DNA of 64,000 nt from Niallia taxi (GTDB lineage Bacteria; Bacillota; Bacilli; Bacillales; Cytobacillaceae), in contig NZ_RZTZ01000003.1 of the NCBI RefSeq assembly GCF_004005475.1, positions 395,325-459,324 on the forward strand. Direction: 5' to 3'. Each line of letters begins with the position of its first letter. The stretch's first letter is position 1. The translations under genes and the position numbers were made by a program. This document shows, in pieces, positions 1-9,399 of the stretch. Below the pieces are notes generated by a model. It was not told where the DNA came from. It searched no databases and saw only the letters and a list, made by a program, of their open reading frames with translations.

Positions 1-503
1 CGTTCCTCATTCGCCATGACCATTGCTGCAAAGCCCTTAGCCCAGCCAATATAATTTTTGTCGAGCAAATCGATTAACCCATGAAGCTCTTCCTTCTCAA
101 ACCCTCCAAAGTATGGCGGTTTGTTTATATAGCATGGAGAAGGTCCAATCATAATCAGTTTATCAAAGCTTTCAGGCCTTTCCATCGCAGCCATCATTCC
201 TATCATCGCACTGACAGAATGACCGACAAACACAGCATCCTCCAGTTGCAAATCATCGCAAATATCAAGAACGTCCTGTACATAGCCTTGCAAGCTGTCA
301 TATTTAACCTTATCGTACTTGGAAATGTCGGATTGGCCTGAGCCAACATAATCAAATAAGACGACTCGATAGTCTTTTTCAAAAGCGGGAGCCGTCCACC
401 TCCACATATTTTGGTCACATCCAAAACCATGAGCAAAAATTATTGTTTTAGTCCCGTCTCCACTAATCTTAACATTATTGCGCTGCCTTATTGTCCGTTC
501 CAT
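1..503 (-). CDS. rsbQ: RsbQ-like alpha/beta hydrolase (3' end outside window)
   Basis: The frame runs from an ATG at 503 to the window edge without a stop, giving about 167 N-terminal residues. It shows the alpha/beta-hydrolase signs FAHGFGCDQ near residue 22 and the nucleophile elbow VGHSVSA, and is very close to B. subtilis RsbQ across the LFDYVGSGQSD and GPSPCY segments. RsbQ works with the PAS phosphatase RsbP to switch on sigma-B under energy stress; its hydrolase core acts on a small molecule. A GAGGAG-type binding site lies just before the start. The rsbP partner is not visible. The C-terminal third, with the catalytic His, is missing only because the window ends. Confidence 0.85.
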   Translation of the reverse strand, partial: MERTIRQRNNVKISGDGTKTIIFAHGFGCDQNMWRWTAPAFEKDYRVVLFDYVGSGQSDISKYDKVKYDSLQGYVQDVLDICDDLQLEDAVFVGHSVSAMIGMMAAMERPESFDKLIMIGPSPCYINKPPYFGGFEKEELHGLIDLLDKNYIGWAKGFAAMVMANEE

Positions 504-635
504 TCAAATCTCCTCAGAAGAAATCGTTTTCTTTCATTATATTTGTTATGTTAATTATATGATAGAAATAAGCAAAAATTAAAACAATATGGTTTGAAAT
601 CGAAATATCCGTACCCTTCGAGCTTCGTCTAAAAT

Positions 636-661
636 AAATAGGCATCCTCCATGAAGATGCC
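636..661 (-). terminator. Probable terminator of yvbH
   Basis: GGCATC pairs with GATGCC across a short loop, and on the minus strand the stem is followed by a T-rich run. It lies ten bases beyond the yvbH stop. Confidence 0.55.
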
Positions 662-670
662 CTACTACTA

Positions 671-1285
671 TTAATTATTAATATATTTTTCAAAAACGAA
701 GCCGAAATCCTTCACATTATATTTCTTGCGGCTGTTCATAAGCCAGTTAAATACATGGTCATTAATGTGACGGAAATGATCGGAAACACTTCCCTCTTGA
801 ATAGATGCACGCACTAAAGTATTTGATGTGATTTGCAGACTTTCCTTTGCATATTCCATTGAAATTTCATTCTCATGTGTCAGTTCACTTATTCGAATTA
901 ATGCTTTATATAGGTCTTTGATTGCTTCAATATGGTTTTTATGGACATCAATGCTGAACGGAACAGAGCCCATAGAGAACTTAATCTCCACATCAAGATC
1001 AATTGTTCCAGCTGTTTCCATCAGCACATCAGAAATCGCATGCTCTTTGTACGAATATCTTTTCAAGCTTCTTTTTTTGCTGAGCGCACTCGTTCCATCA
1101 AGATGGACTAACGCTCTGTTTGTAAAACAATATTCATCTGATTTTGATTTAATCAAAAAGTAAATCTTTTCATTATCCTCATGCAGGATATAATCATCAG
1201 CATCTACTTTATCATAATCAGATGGGTGGATAACACTGCCGACATCACTTAAACCTAATGCGTCTGACGCGATTTTTTTAAACAT
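671..1285 (-). CDS. yvbH: YvbH-like bacterial PH-domain protein
   Basis: A 204-residue protein matching B. subtilis YvbH almost end to end (starts MFKKIASDALGLSD, ends VKDFGFVFEKYINN). The family has an N-terminal bacterial PH domain (about residues 10-125) and a C-terminal YvbH-type oligomerisation extension. No signal peptide or membrane segment is visible, so it should be cytosolic. Its biological role is unknown. A strong GAGGAGG binding site sits before the ATG. It is a single-gene unit with its own terminator. Confidence 0.85.
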   Translation of the reverse strand: MFKKIASDALGLSDVGSVIHPSDYDKVDADDYILHEDNEKIYFLIKSKSDEYCFTNRALVHLDGTSALSKKRSLKRYSYKEHAISDVLMETAGTIDLDVEIKFSMGSVPFSIDVHKNHIEAIKDLYKALIRISELTHENEISMEYAKESLQITSNTLVRASIQEGSVSDHFRHINDHVFNWLMNSRKKYNVKDFGFVFEKYINN

Positions 1286-1511
1286 TGGATTACTTCCTCC
1301 TCAGTTGGAATCTGCTAGTACATTAATCTACTTTTTTACAATAACTACCTTTAGTTTAACCGAATCAATCCAATGTTGGCATCTATTTTTTGACTGGATG
1401 TCCTACTAGCTACTTAGGAAAAAAGATTCTTACAAACACACACTTTGAAACATATACTAATAATAAAGGAATTTATGTCATTTAATTACATAGTCAGTTG
1501 AGGTGCTCCGT

Positions 1512-1898
1512 TTGGAAAAAGTTTATATGGACTCCGATTTAATCGGCAGGTCTTTCATTTGTTCTCTTCTTTCAGCCATTACGCTTAGTCTTGTTTCTTT
1601 ATTTATATCTACCGATTTCTCATTTTTTATGCTTGCCATTTTTTCATTCATTTTCTTTTTATTCTATCTATTTATTGCCACACCGTTGCAAATTAAATTG
1701 AATCAGAAACCTAAAAGCTTTAGCATTGTGTATCTTTTTACCTATTGCCTGGCGTCTGCTGTGGTGACAGCTCTGTTTATGTTATATGGACAGGCGAATC
1801 CTTTTACCTCAGTGGAATTTTATATACACGTTGGCATGTCTGCGGTTATCTTTTGGATATTTGACTCCGTTTTGCTGCAAAAGAAGGAAGAAAGCTAG
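1512..1898 (+). CDS. Small membrane protein, UPF0715-like
   Basis: A TTG start at 1512 is chosen because GAGGTG at 1500-1505 is spaced 6 bases from it; the upstream GTG at 1503 overlaps that site. The 128-residue product has four hydrophobic segments (about residues 11-30, 35-55, 67-90, 98-118) and a charged tail KKEES. Size and layout resemble the UPF0715 family (B. subtilis YwlA), whose function is unknown. The family assignment is tentative; that it is a small integral membrane protein is clear. Confidence 0.6.
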   Translation: MEKVYMDSDLIGRSFICSLLSAITLSLVSLFISTDFSFFMLAIFSFIFFLFYLFIATPLQIKLNQKPKSFSIVYLFTYCLASAVVTALFMLYGQANPFTSVEFYIHVGMSAVIFWIFDSVLLQKKEES

Positions 1899-1945
1899 TT
1901 CTTGCGTTATCAGCATAGCTTCTTCCTTTCCACAAAAAAAGAAAA

Positions 1946-2137
1946 TCAGCGAATGGCCTGCACTCGTCCGATTTTCCCGTCTGTTAATCTTACTTTAATT
2001 CCATGTGGATGGAAGGAGGAATTCGTTAGAATATCCTTTACGACTCCAACTGTCCTTTTCCCGGTTTTCTGGTCTGCCTTCAAAACGATTTCGACCGTTA
2101 AACCAGCTGTGATGTCCTTCCTGTTTTGACCGTTCAT
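1946..2137 (-). CDS. ywbE: YwbE family protein
   Basis: A 63-residue protein nearly identical in pattern to B. subtilis YwbE (DUF2196), including VKDILTNSSFHPHGIKVRL and the ending GRVQAIR. The fold is expected to be a small beta-barrel; no activity is established. Its ATG at 2137 directly abuts the TAA of the preceding small gene, so the two are translationally linked. Confidence 0.85.
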   Translation of the reverse strand: MNGQNRKDITAGLTVEIVLKADQKTGKRTVGVVKDILTNSSFHPHGIKVRLTDGKIGRVQAIR

Positions 2138-2314
2138 TTATACACCCATTCTTCTTCTTTGGTTATTCGTCTTTTTCGTTTGCTGGCTGTTCATTTTTTG
2201 CATTTTTGTATTGCCGCTCAGGCTTTGACCTTGTTGAGATTGTTGCTTTTTATTGGCAAGCTGCTGCTTCATTGCATCCTTTAAACTTACTTTTTTCTTT
2301 TCTTGTTCTGACAT
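2138..2314 (-). CDS. Small basic Lys/Gln-rich protein upstream of ywbE
   Basis: The start is placed at the internal ATG at 2314 (MSEQEKKKVSLKDAMKQ) because GGAGG lies eight bases before it; a longer frame upstream lacks such a site. The 58-residue product is Lys/Gln/Asn-rich, probably disordered apart from a short N-terminal helix, and ends RRRMGV. I do not recognise the family. It forms a two-gene operon with ywbE, with zero spacing. Confidence 0.6.
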   Translation of the reverse strand: MSEQEKKKVSLKDAMKQQLANKKQQSQQGQSLSGNTKMQKMNSQQTKKTNNQRRRMGV

Positions 2315-2390
2315 TTTTGTTACCTCCACTACATTTTCTGGACTTGCTATTGCTACTATATCACACACCTATATAGGAAGAAATCATTCT

Positions 2391-3212
2391 CTACAATTCA
2401 TTTGCAAATTGATTTAGCTTTACCGCCATTTCCTGAATTTTCTCCATATATGCGCTTGTTTCTTTAACAGAATCAGCCTGTGACTGCCCAATGGATGCGA
2501 TTCTTTCTATCGACAAATTCATCCTGCTTGTTGCTTCCTTTATCTGCTCCATCGTCTGGTTGATTTTTTGGGTTGATTGCACTGTTTCTTTCGAAAATTT
2601 TCTGATTTCATTTGCAACAACTTCAAAGCCTCTCCCTTTTTCTCCGGCTCTTGCTGCTTCAATCGCCGCATTAAGGCCAAGCAGGTTTGTCTGATCTGCT
2701 ACCCTTTTGATGAGTGACAGCACCTCTGTCGATTTATTAACTTCTTCTTCCGTCTGTTTTGATTGATGAAGAAGATCCTGTGAGGAATCAGTCAATGAAT
2801 CTGAACTGCCTGTCATTTTGACTATCCTTTCATTTGCCTGTGACAAGGAGTCTTGAATTTGCTGAACGATTTCCCTCAGCTCTGTTTGCCTGCGTACCTG
2901 TACAGCAATACCGCCAATCACCTCATTGCTATTATTCACAATTGGCGTTGCTGTGCCTGTAAATTCAAAACCATAGTAATCGGCTGGAACAAAAGCCTTG
3001 AGTGTTTTTTTCTGACTTAAAGCTACAGCAAGAGGCTCTTCCTTTGAAAGTGGCTGGTTTACTTTTATGTTCAGATCAATTGTATCGCCAGGAAAATAGG
3101 CGATAAACTTTTCTTTATCACAAATGGCAATCGACAAGTCTATCGGAATGGCTATTTTCATGATTGGGATGATCGCGATAATACTCTCTAATGATTCTGC
3201 TTTGTTTAACAC
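2391..3212 (-). CDS. Soluble methyl-accepting chemotaxis protein (YfmS-like)
   Basis: A 273-residue chemoreceptor-like protein with no membrane segment. The N-terminal 110 residues look like a small sensory domain. Residues about 115-273 form the methyl-accepting coiled coil with the kinase-contact hairpin [20 protein letters not shown]. Size and soluble layout resemble B. subtilis YfmS. It would bind CheW/CheA in the cytoplasm; the ligand is unknown. The start is GTG at 3212 with AGGGAG eight bases upstream. It is divergent from the neighbouring two-component operon. Confidence 0.8.
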   Translation of the reverse strand: MLNKAESLESIIAIIPIMKIAIPIDLSIAICDKEKFIAYFPGDTIDLNIKVNQPLSKEEPLAVALSQKKTLKAFVPADYYGFEFTGTATPIVNNSNEVIGGIAVQVRRQTELREIVQQIQDSLSQANERIVKMTGSSDSLTDSSQDLLHQSKQTEEEVNKSTEVLSLIKRVADQTNLLGLNAAIEAARAGEKGRGFEVVANEIRKFSKETVQSTQKINQTMEQIKEATSRMNLSIERIASIGQSQADSVKETSAYMEKIQEMAVKLNQFANEL

Positions 3213-3341
3213 ATCTCAAGCTCCCTTCCGATCTCGTTACTATTAGTATCACTAAAGCAAGGAATTACTAAACATTCCTACCCTTTTTAGATGCAACAAG
3301 TTTATAATACAAATATAACCAATTATAAGCGCGGTGATTTT

Positions 3342-4031
3342 TTGTTTAGAATTTTATTAATTGAAGATGATGTAACATTATTCGCAGAAGTTAAGGATCG
3401 GCTTAGTCAGTGGTCCTATGAAGTATATGGGATTACTGATTTTGCAAAGGTGATGGAGGACTTTAATGAGGTGAAGCCTGATCTTGTCATCATTGACATC
3501 CAGCTTCCAAAGTTTGATGGCTTCCATTGGTGCCGTATGATTCGAGCACAATCAAAGGTACCGATTATCTTCTTATCATCACGAGATCACCCAACAGATA
3601 TGGTGATGTCCATGCAGCTCGGTGCAGATGATTTTGTTCAAAAGCCCTTCCATTTCGAGGTGCTGATTGCCAAAATACAGGCAATTCTCCGCCGTGTATA
3701 CAACTACAGCCTTGAGCAAACAGAGAAGAAGACTTGGTGTAATGCTACCCTTGACTATGAAACAAATACAGTTGCTAATGAAAATGGCACAATAGAGCTG
3801 ACAAAAAATGAAGCATTTATATTAAGACTGCTTGTCGAGCACAAAAATAAAATCGTCAGCCGCGACACACTCATCGAGCATCTTTGGAATGACAGCCGCT
3901 TCATCAGTGATAACACACTTACTGTCAATGTTAATCGTCTCCGCAAACGGCTCGATGAAATCGGTATTGGCAGGTTTATTGAGACAAAGGTCGGACAAGG
4001 CTATATTGCCATTGATGAGGAGCTGTCATGA
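3342..4031 (+). CDS. OmpR-family response regulator, BceR/YxdJ type
   Basis: I place the start at TTG 3342, giving MFRILLIEDD and 229 residues, the usual length for BceR/PsdR/YxdJ regulators; a frame from 3291 would add 17 unlikely residues. The receiver domain has the acidic pair D9/D10, phospho-acceptor D52 and K101. Residues about 130-229 form a winged helix ending GQGYIAI. Its stop overlaps the kinase start by four bases. The regulator should bind the palindrome at 5044-5067 and activate the ABC genes when the kinase senses a peptide antibiotic engaged by the transporter. Confidence 0.88.
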   Translation: MFRILLIEDDVTLFAEVKDRLSQWSYEVYGITDFAKVMEDFNEVKPDLVIIDIQLPKFDGFHWCRMIRAQSKVPIIFLSSRDHPTDMVMSMQLGADDFVQKPFHFEVLIAKIQAILRRVYNYSLEQTEKKTWCNATLDYETNTVANENGTIELTKNEAFILRLLVEHKNKIVSRDTLIEHLWNDSRFISDNTLTVNVNRLRKRLDEIGIGRFIETKVGQGYIAIDEELS

Positions 4032-5032
4032 TTGGTAAGTTTATTTCTGAAAAACGAAGCTGGATTATTATGTTTTTATTCCTGCAGGCATTCAGTCTTA
4101 TTGTGGCAGCACTTGATGAAACAATTGCTTTCACATCTGTTCTGTACACAGTCTTTTTATCCTCACTGATCTTCCTGCTGTTTCTGTTTTGGCGCTATCA
4201 TAAGGAAACCCCGTTTTATAAGTCCTTAACAGAACGGGAGGATAATCTTGATTTGTCGGCTATCGCATCTCCTGAAAGTCCATTTGAGAAAATCGTTTCA
4301 GAAAGTCTGCACCAGCAGACGATGCTGTTAAAAAAGGAAATGCTCACAAATACAGTCGCATTAGAGCAGGAAAAGGATGACCTTCTATCTTGGATTCATG
4401 AAGTGAAGACACCGATGACAACATTGCGCCTGTTAATTGACAGGCTGGAGGATAAAGCAATGCGCGGCAGCTTAACATATGAATGGCTGCGCATTCATCA
4501 CCTGCTTGACCAGCAGCTTCATTCCAAACGGCTCCCGTTTATGCAAAATGATTTATATATCGAAAAGATTTCAATAGAACCACTTTTATATGATGAAATT
4601 CGCACACTGCAAACATGGTGTATCCAAAAGGGCATCGGATTTGAGGTGGAGCTTTCAGAGTCCGAGGTACTGACAGACAGTAAATGGCTTTCATTTATTC
4701 TTAGACAGCTGTTGACAAATGCCGTAAAGTACAGCGAAGCCTCCGATATTGTCATCACGAGCAGTATCCAATATGATCAGGTTTGTTTACAAATTAAAGA
4801 TTTTGGGATTGGGATTGCCAAGCAGGATCTGTCCCGCATTTATGAAAAAGGATTCACCTCAACAGCAAACCACCAAAACAATCATGCGACAGGAATGGGA
4901 CTTTATTTAGCAAAAAGAGCGGCAGATGCTTTGCATATTAGAATAGAAGCAGACTCTATCCAGCAAAAAGGGACGGTATTCACGTTAACCTTTCCGAAAA
5001 AGAATGACTTTGTCCATTTGTTAAGCAGATAG
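4028..5032 (+). CDS. Intramembrane-sensing histidine kinase, BceS type
   Basis: A 334-residue kinase with two closely spaced N-terminal membrane helices (about residues 11-30 and 36-55) and almost no extracellular loop, the hallmark of BceS-like kinases, which read the state of their ABC transporter rather than a ligand. H124 in SWIHEVKTP is the phospho-acceptor. The ATPase domain shows LLTNAVKYS (N box), DFGIGI (G1) and GMGLYLAK (G2). It overlaps the regulator by ATGA. The likely partner is the permease at 5911. Confidence 0.9.
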   Translation: MIGKFISEKRSWIIMFLFLQAFSLIVAALDETIAFTSVLYTVFLSSLIFLLFLFWRYHKETPFYKSLTEREDNLDLSAIASPESPFEKIVSESLHQQTMLLKKEMLTNTVALEQEKDDLLSWIHEVKTPMTTLRLLIDRLEDKAMRGSLTYEWLRIHHLLDQQLHSKRLPFMQNDLYIEKISIEPLLYDEIRTLQTWCIQKGIGFEVELSESEVLTDSKWLSFILRQLLTNAVKYSEASDIVITSSIQYDQVCLQIKDFGIGIAKQDLSRIYEKGFTSTANHQNNHATGMGLYLAKRAADALHIRIEADSIQQKGTVFTLTFPKKNDFVHLLSR

Positions 5033-5043
5033 CCTTATGACGT

Positions 5044-5067
5044 GCATGTGACAAAACTGTCACATGC
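5044..5067. promoter_or_regulatory. Candidate BceR-type operator before the ABC genes
   Basis: A perfect 10-bp inverted repeat, GCATGTGACA and TGTCACATGC, separated by AAAC. Its centre TGACA-N4-TGTCA fits the known BceR-like site TNACA-N4-TGTNA. It lies between the kinase stop and the ATPase start. A TATAAT box occurs at 5117-5122, about 50 bases downstream. It could instead act as a weak terminator after the kinase, but the following T content is poor. Confidence 0.65.
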
Positions 5068-5159
5068 TTCTTCTGTTTTGTTCGCTGATTCGAAGGATGG
5101 AATCCTCTCAGATACCTATAATGAAGATAAATAACAAGGCAAAAGGAGTTGTAATTAGT

Positions 5160-5921
5160 TTGAACATACTTGAAGCAAATCAAATTCAAAAAAGCTACGG
5201 AAACAAATTTAATAAACAAGAGGTTCTGAGAGGTGTCAGCCTTTCGATTGAAAAGGGCGAATTCGTCAGCATTATGGGAGCTTCCGGTTCTGGAAAAACT
5301 ACCTTACTTAATGTTTTATCCTCCATCGACAAAGTCAGTAATGGCACCATTAAGATTGAGGGCAGTGAAATAACTGGAATGAGGGAAAAGCAGCTTGCAC
5401 AGTTCCGCAAAAATAATCTTGGCTTTATCTTTCAGGATTATAATCTGCTTGATACACTGACAGTGAAAGAAAATATTCTCCTGCCCCTATCCATTACGAA
5501 GACGCCAAGAAAGGAAGCAGAAAGCCGCTTCACAAGGATTGCAAATGAACTTGGCATTTATGAGATAAAAGACAAATATCCAAATGAAATTTCTGGAGGC
5601 CAAAAGCAACGGACCTCTGCAGCAAGAGCATTTATCCATGAACCGAGCATCATCTTCGCAGATGAACCGACAGGCGCGCTTGACAGTAAATCCGCCTCAG
5701 ACCTGTTAAACAAGCTTAGCAGCTTGAACGAAACACTTGCGGCAACCATCCTGATGGTCACGCATGACCCACTTGCAGCAAGCTACTGCAGCAGAGTCAT
5801 TTTTATAAAGGACGGACAGATTTATACACAATTGAATAAAGGCGAACAAGACAGACAACACTTCTTCCAGGATATTATGAAAACACAAGGAATTTTGAGC
5901 GGGGTGCAATATGAACATTAA
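5160..5921 (+). CDS. ABC transporter ATPase, BceA/YxdL type
   Basis: The start is TTG at 5160 ([14 protein letters not shown]) with AAGGAG 11 bases upstream; the longer frame from 5064 would read through the promoter region. The 253-residue protein has Walker A GASGSGKT at residues 40-47, signature SGGQKQR and Walker [13 protein letters not shown]. It pairs with the permease at 5911, which it overlaps by 11 bases. BceAB-type transporters free lipid II-cycle intermediates from peptide antibiotics and also pass the flux signal to the kinase. Confidence 0.9.
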   Translation: MNILEANQIQKSYGNKFNKQEVLRGVSLSIEKGEFVSIMGASGSGKTTLLNVLSSIDKVSNGTIKIEGSEITGMREKQLAQFRKNNLGFIFQDYNLLDTLTVKENILLPLSITKTPRKEAESRFTRIANELGIYEIKDKYPNEISGGQKQRTSAARAFIHEPSIIFADEPTGALDSKSASDLLNKLSSLNETLAATILMVTHDPLAASYCSRVIFIKDGQIYTQLNKGEQDRQHFFQDIMKTQGILSGVQYEH

Positions 5922-7854
5922 TCAGCTCATTTTTCGTAATCTCCTCAAAAACATCAAGCATTATTACCTGTATGTTTTTGCGTTGATTTTCAGTGTTTGC
6001 TTGTATTTCGCTTTCGTTACTCTTCAATATGATCCATCGATGGATGCTGTGGAAGGAACGATCAAGGGCGGAGCTGCAATCCGAGTTACCTCCATTTTGC
6101 TGATTGTAATTGTCGCGATTTTCCTTTTTTATGCGAATGCCATTTTCATTAAAAGACGCAGTAAGGAAATAGGTCTATTTCAGTTAATCGGCATGACGAA
6201 GGACAGAATCTTTTGGATTTTAGGTGTGGAGAACTTTATCTTATACTTTGGGGCGTTATTCATCGGCACCTTTGTCGGCTTTAGCTTCTCTAAGCTGATT
6301 ATTTTAGTACTGTTCAAAATCACCGGCGTAAAAGGTATTGCAAAGCTTCATTTTTCAACTGAGGCATTAGTACAGACAATTCTTGTGTTTGCAGTTATCT
6401 ATGTCTTTATTATGCTGATGAATTATGTCTTCATTAAAAGACAAACAATCTTAAACCTGTTCAGAGTAACTTCGTCTGCTGAAAGCAGAGTCAAAAAAAT
6501 GTCTGTGTTGGAAATTATTATTGGCATTATCGGTTTAACTGGAATCGGCTTAGGTTATTATGTTTCATCAAAACTATTTGATGGAGACTTCCAAACCATG
6601 ACCGAGTTATTTGGAGCCATGGCCTTTATATTAGGTGCTGTCATCCTTGGCACCTACCTTTTCTACAAGGGCTCTGTCAGCTTTCTGTTTAATCTTGTTC
6701 GCAAAAGTAAAAATGGCTATTTGAACATTAATGAAGTGCTGTCTTTATCGAGCATCATGTTCAAGATGAAATCCAATTCGCTCCTGCTGACAATTATCAC
6801 AACCGTGTCTGCACTTGCGATCGCCTTGCTGTCATTAAGCTATATCTCCTACTATTCTGCAGAGAAAAATGCAGAGACTAGCATCCCTGCCAATTTTGCA
6901 TTCGGAACGAGCGAGGAAGCAACGTTATTCACAGATGAATTAACAAAAAACGAGATAGCCTATGATGAAACAAAAATAGATGTCGTGATGGCTGATATTA
7001 ACATCGGCAAAATTTTGGAGGCGGATTTCAACAATCTTAACTTCGACCCGAATATGACGACACTTGCTGTTGTGAGCGAAAACAGTGTTAAAGGCGTAGA
7101 CTTAGAGGAAGATGAAGCATTATTTACAAACTATGATGGTGCATTAAAAAAGTTTATGCCAATGAAAAACACTGGCGAGGTGACGCTTGAAACAAAGGAC
7201 AAATCAATCCCGTTGCGACTCATTGGATTAGATGACGTGCCAGTCGTATCCTATAAGTACACAGCTGGCGGGATGCCGACAATGATTGTCGACAACAAAG
7301 TTTATGACCAGCTCAGCACGAACAAAAATGACAAACTGCAGCTCCCATCAAGCACCTATTTCGGAGTTGATATTAACAAGAACACAGAGATTGACAAGGC
7401 TAATGATATTTACCAGGACCTTAAACTAGATGAGCATGAATTCAGCCTTTCCCGTCTCGACATGGCCACAACCAACAAAGCAAATATGGGACTAACCATG
7501 TTTATCGTCGGCTTTTTAGGACTTACCTTCCTCATCACGTCTGGCTGTATTCTTTACTTTAAGCAGATGGATGAAGGCGAAGAAGAAAAGCATAACTACA
7601 CAATTTTAAGAAAGCTTGGCTATACGAAGGGCGACCTGCTTCGCGGCATTCAAGGCAAGCAGCTGTTCAGCTTTGGAATCCCTCTTGCGATCGGTCTTGC
7701 ACACAGCTATTTTGCCGTCCAATCAGGCTGGTTCTTTTTCGGAACAGCTTGGACACCAATGCTGACTGTTATGGTTGTCTACACCCTTCTCTATTCCATC
7801 TTTGGACTGTTATCCGTCCTATACTATAAAAAAGTGATTAATAGCGCCCTTTAA
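5911..7854 (+). CDS. BceB-type permease with FtsX domains
   Basis: A 647-residue permease with the BceB plan: one N-terminal helix, a first FtsX block (about residues 55-170), further helices to about residue 310, a large external domain of roughly 190 residues (about 315-510), then three C-terminal helices. The large loop is the peptide-sensing part of the family. The conserved signature [20 protein letters not shown] lies after the second helix. Together with the upstream genes it makes a full Bce-like detoxification and sensing module. The substrate peptide cannot be read from sequence. Confidence 0.9.
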   Translation: MNINQLIFRNLLKNIKHYYLYVFALIFSVCLYFAFVTLQYDPSMDAVEGTIKGGAAIRVTSILLIVIVAIFLFYANAIFIKRRSKEIGLFQLIGMTKDRIFWILGVENFILYFGALFIGTFVGFSFSKLIILVLFKITGVKGIAKLHFSTEALVQTILVFAVIYVFIMLMNYVFIKRQTILNLFRVTSSAESRVKKMSVLEIIIGIIGLTGIGLGYYVSSKLFDGDFQTMTELFGAMAFILGAVILGTYLFYKGSVSFLFNLVRKSKNGYLNINEVLSLSSIMFKMKSNSLLLTIITTVSALAIALLSLSYISYYSAEKNAETSIPANFAFGTSEEATLFTDELTKNEIAYDETKIDVVMADINIGKILEADFNNLNFDPNMTTLAVVSENSVKGVDLEEDEALFTNYDGALKKFMPMKNTGEVTLETKDKSIPLRLIGLDDVPVVSYKYTAGGMPTMIVDNKVYDQLSTNKNDKLQLPSSTYFGVDINKNTEIDKANDIYQDLKLDEHEFSLSRLDMATTNKANMGLTMFIVGFLGLTFLITSGCILYFKQMDEGEEEKHNYTILRKLGYTKGDLLRGIQGKQLFSFGIPLAIGLAHSYFAVQSGWFFFGTAWTPMLTVMVVYTLLYSIFGLLSVLYYKKVINSAL

Positions 7855-7893
7855 AGGCTTACCTATTATTGGCAGTTTATCTTCCATAAGAAA

Positions 7894-7935
7894 GTCTATA
7901 TATATCATATAAACTTTCTTAGGAGGCTGATAGAA
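7894..7935 (+). promoter_or_regulatory. Leader shared with the gene at 17560 (copy A)
   Basis: The 42 bases from GTCTATATATAT to the ATG match those before the unlinked gene at 17560 at about 33 of 42 positions with no gap. Shared blocks are GTCTATATATAT, AAACTTT, AGGAGGCTG and GAA before the ATG. Confidence 0.6.
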
Positions 7936-8073
7936 ATGAGTAATTTTGACCAATACAAAGACAAAGCAATGGATGCTGCAAAAAAAGCCCAACGGAATGA
8001 AAAGGTTCAAGATAAAGAAAGAGATATTGGCGAAAAGTTAAAGGATAAAATGAAGAATAAATTTAATAAATAA
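7936..8073 (+). CDS. Small highly charged protein (45 aa)
   Basis: The ATG at 7936 has AGGAGG ten bases upstream, and an intrinsic terminator follows the stop. The 45-residue product (begins MSNFDQYKDKAMDAAKKAQ, ends KMKNKFNK) is Lys/Asp-rich and predicted to form a single amphipathic helix. I do not recognise a family, though the composition recalls small stress or spore-associated proteins. It stands alone between the Bce-like operon and a convergent kinase. Confidence 0.7.
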   Translation: MSNFDQYKDKAMDAAKKAQRNEKVQDKERDIGEKLKDKMKNKFNK

Positions 8074-8084
8074 GCAAACAAAAA

Positions 8085-8115
8085 GCAGGCCATTTTCACT
8101 CGGCCTGCCTTTTGT
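8085..8115. terminator. Bidirectional terminator
   Basis: GCAGGCC pairs with GGCCTGC across a ten-base loop, with T-rich sequence on the plus side and A-rich sequence on the other. It serves the small gene at 7936 and the convergent kinase. Confidence 0.8.
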
Positions 8116-9399
8116 TTATTCTTTTGCAAATTTCGTATGTATGCTTGTCCCAAGCATTTCCTGTGTTAGGCTTGGCAGAATGATTTGCACGGTTGTTCCT
8201 TTACCGACAGTACTTTCAATGCTCATATGGCCACGGTGGCCTTCTTCAATAATTTTATAGCATGTCATCAGCCCAAGTCCTGTACCCTTTTCCTTTGTCG
8301 TATAAAAGGGTTCACCGAGTGTTGCCAATCTTTCTTCCTCAATACCCATCCCTTGGTCTGCGATTTGGATGGAAATTTGTTCGCCCTCGATCATCTTTAC
8401 TGTTATTGCAATAATCCCACCGTTTGGCATTGCTTCAATCGAGTTTTGCAGGAGGTTGAGAAATACTTGCTTCAAGCGGTTTTCTTCACAGAAAATCATC
8501 GGAATGCTATCTTCCATCATCGTGTAAATTTGGGTATTGTAAAGATTGGACTGTGCTTTAATAAATGTGACCACATCATTAATAATGTTCTTTATATTTT
8601 TCTTTTGAAACACATCTGCTGTCGGCTTGGCTAGAAACAGAAACTCTCCCACGATTGTATTTATCCGCTCAATTTCAGACAACACTATTTCTAAGTACTC
8701 ATTCTTATCATCATCAGACTTTAACAGCTGGATAAAGCCTTTTATCGCTGTCAGTGGATTGCGGATTTCATGGGCTATTCCTGCAGACATTTGCCCAAGC
8801 ATTGCCATCTTCTCGGACTTCTGGACAAATTGGCTCGTGATTTCTTTTCGCTCTGTTATATCTGTACCAAGGGCAAGGACAGCGTTTTTACCGTCAAAAG
8901 TAATCGCCAAGCAGCTCACTTCGAAATAAAAAATCGACTGATCAAGGCGCATCATTTTATATTCTATGTGGTGAAGCGGCTTATTTTCTGTCTTAACGAG
9001 TCCCATCCGCATTTCCCAGCGCTCTTTATGCTCAGGTGCAATAAACTCTCCGAAGGACCTGCCAATCAGCTCTTGTGTAGAATTTGCCCCCATCATCATT
9101 ACCGCTGCCTTATTCACATAAATAATTTTATTCTTATGATGGATAAAAATCGGCTCTGGCAAGGAATCTACTAACAGACGATAGCTCTCCTCACTTAAAC
9201 GGGCTTTCTGCTCATAATAGCTGCCTACGTCAATTTGGAAACCGACAAACCAGGCAATGGCTGTAAAAATAAAGAAGTCTAACGTAAAAAAAGACTCATT
9301 GTCTACTAGATATTGATACAAAGTAAAAATGATCGAAACTAGCACTAACACGACTTGTCCTCTTCTTCTCATTTTTGGAGATTTCACCACCATATCCAT
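8116..9399 (-). CDS. PAS-domain sensor histidine kinase, sporulation-kinase type
   Basis: A 427-residue kinase with two N-terminal membrane helices (about residues 14-31 and 40-58), a PAS domain at about 72-185, phospho-acceptor H210 in AHEIRNPLTAIKGFIQLL, and an ATPase domain with NLLQNSIEAM, DQGMGIEEE and GTGLGLM. The H-box sequence is typical of KinA-KinE-like kinases that feed the Spo0F phosphorelay. No response regulator is adjacent, consistent with an orphan phosphorelay kinase. AGGAG lies five to six bases before the ATG. The PAS ligand is unknown. Confidence 0.82.
   Translation of the reverse strand: MDMVVKSPKMRRRGQVVLVLVSIIFTLYQYLVDNESFFTLDFFIFTAIAWFVGFQIDVGSYYEQKARLSEESYRLLVDSLPEPIFIHHKNKIIYVNKAAVMMMGANSTQELIGRSFGEFIAPEHKERWEMRMGLVKTENKPLHHIEYKMMRLDQSIFYFEVSCLAITFDGKNAVLALGTDITERKEITSQFVQKSEKMAMLGQMSAGIAHEIRNPLTAIKGFIQLLKSDDDKNEYLEIVLSEIERINTIVGEFLFLAKPTADVFQKKNIKNIINDVVTFIKAQSNLYNTQIYTMMEDSIPMIFCEENRLKQVFLNLLQNSIEAMPNGGIIAITVKMIEGEQISIQIADQGMGIEEERLATLGEPFYTTKEKGTGLGLMTCYKIIEEGHRGHMSIESTVGKGTTVQIILPSLTQEMLGTSIHTKFAKE

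Noticed and set aside
828..1163. 111-aa frame opposite yvbH
   Set aside because: Antisense shadow of a clearly conserved gene; no binding site.
5044..5067. Palindrome as a simple terminator of the kinase gene
   Set aside because: The stem is modest in GC and the run after it is not a proper T-tract; the BceR core match explains it better.
8185..9174. Three plus-strand frames of 100-149 aa
   Set aside because: They mirror the PAS histidine kinase on the other strand.
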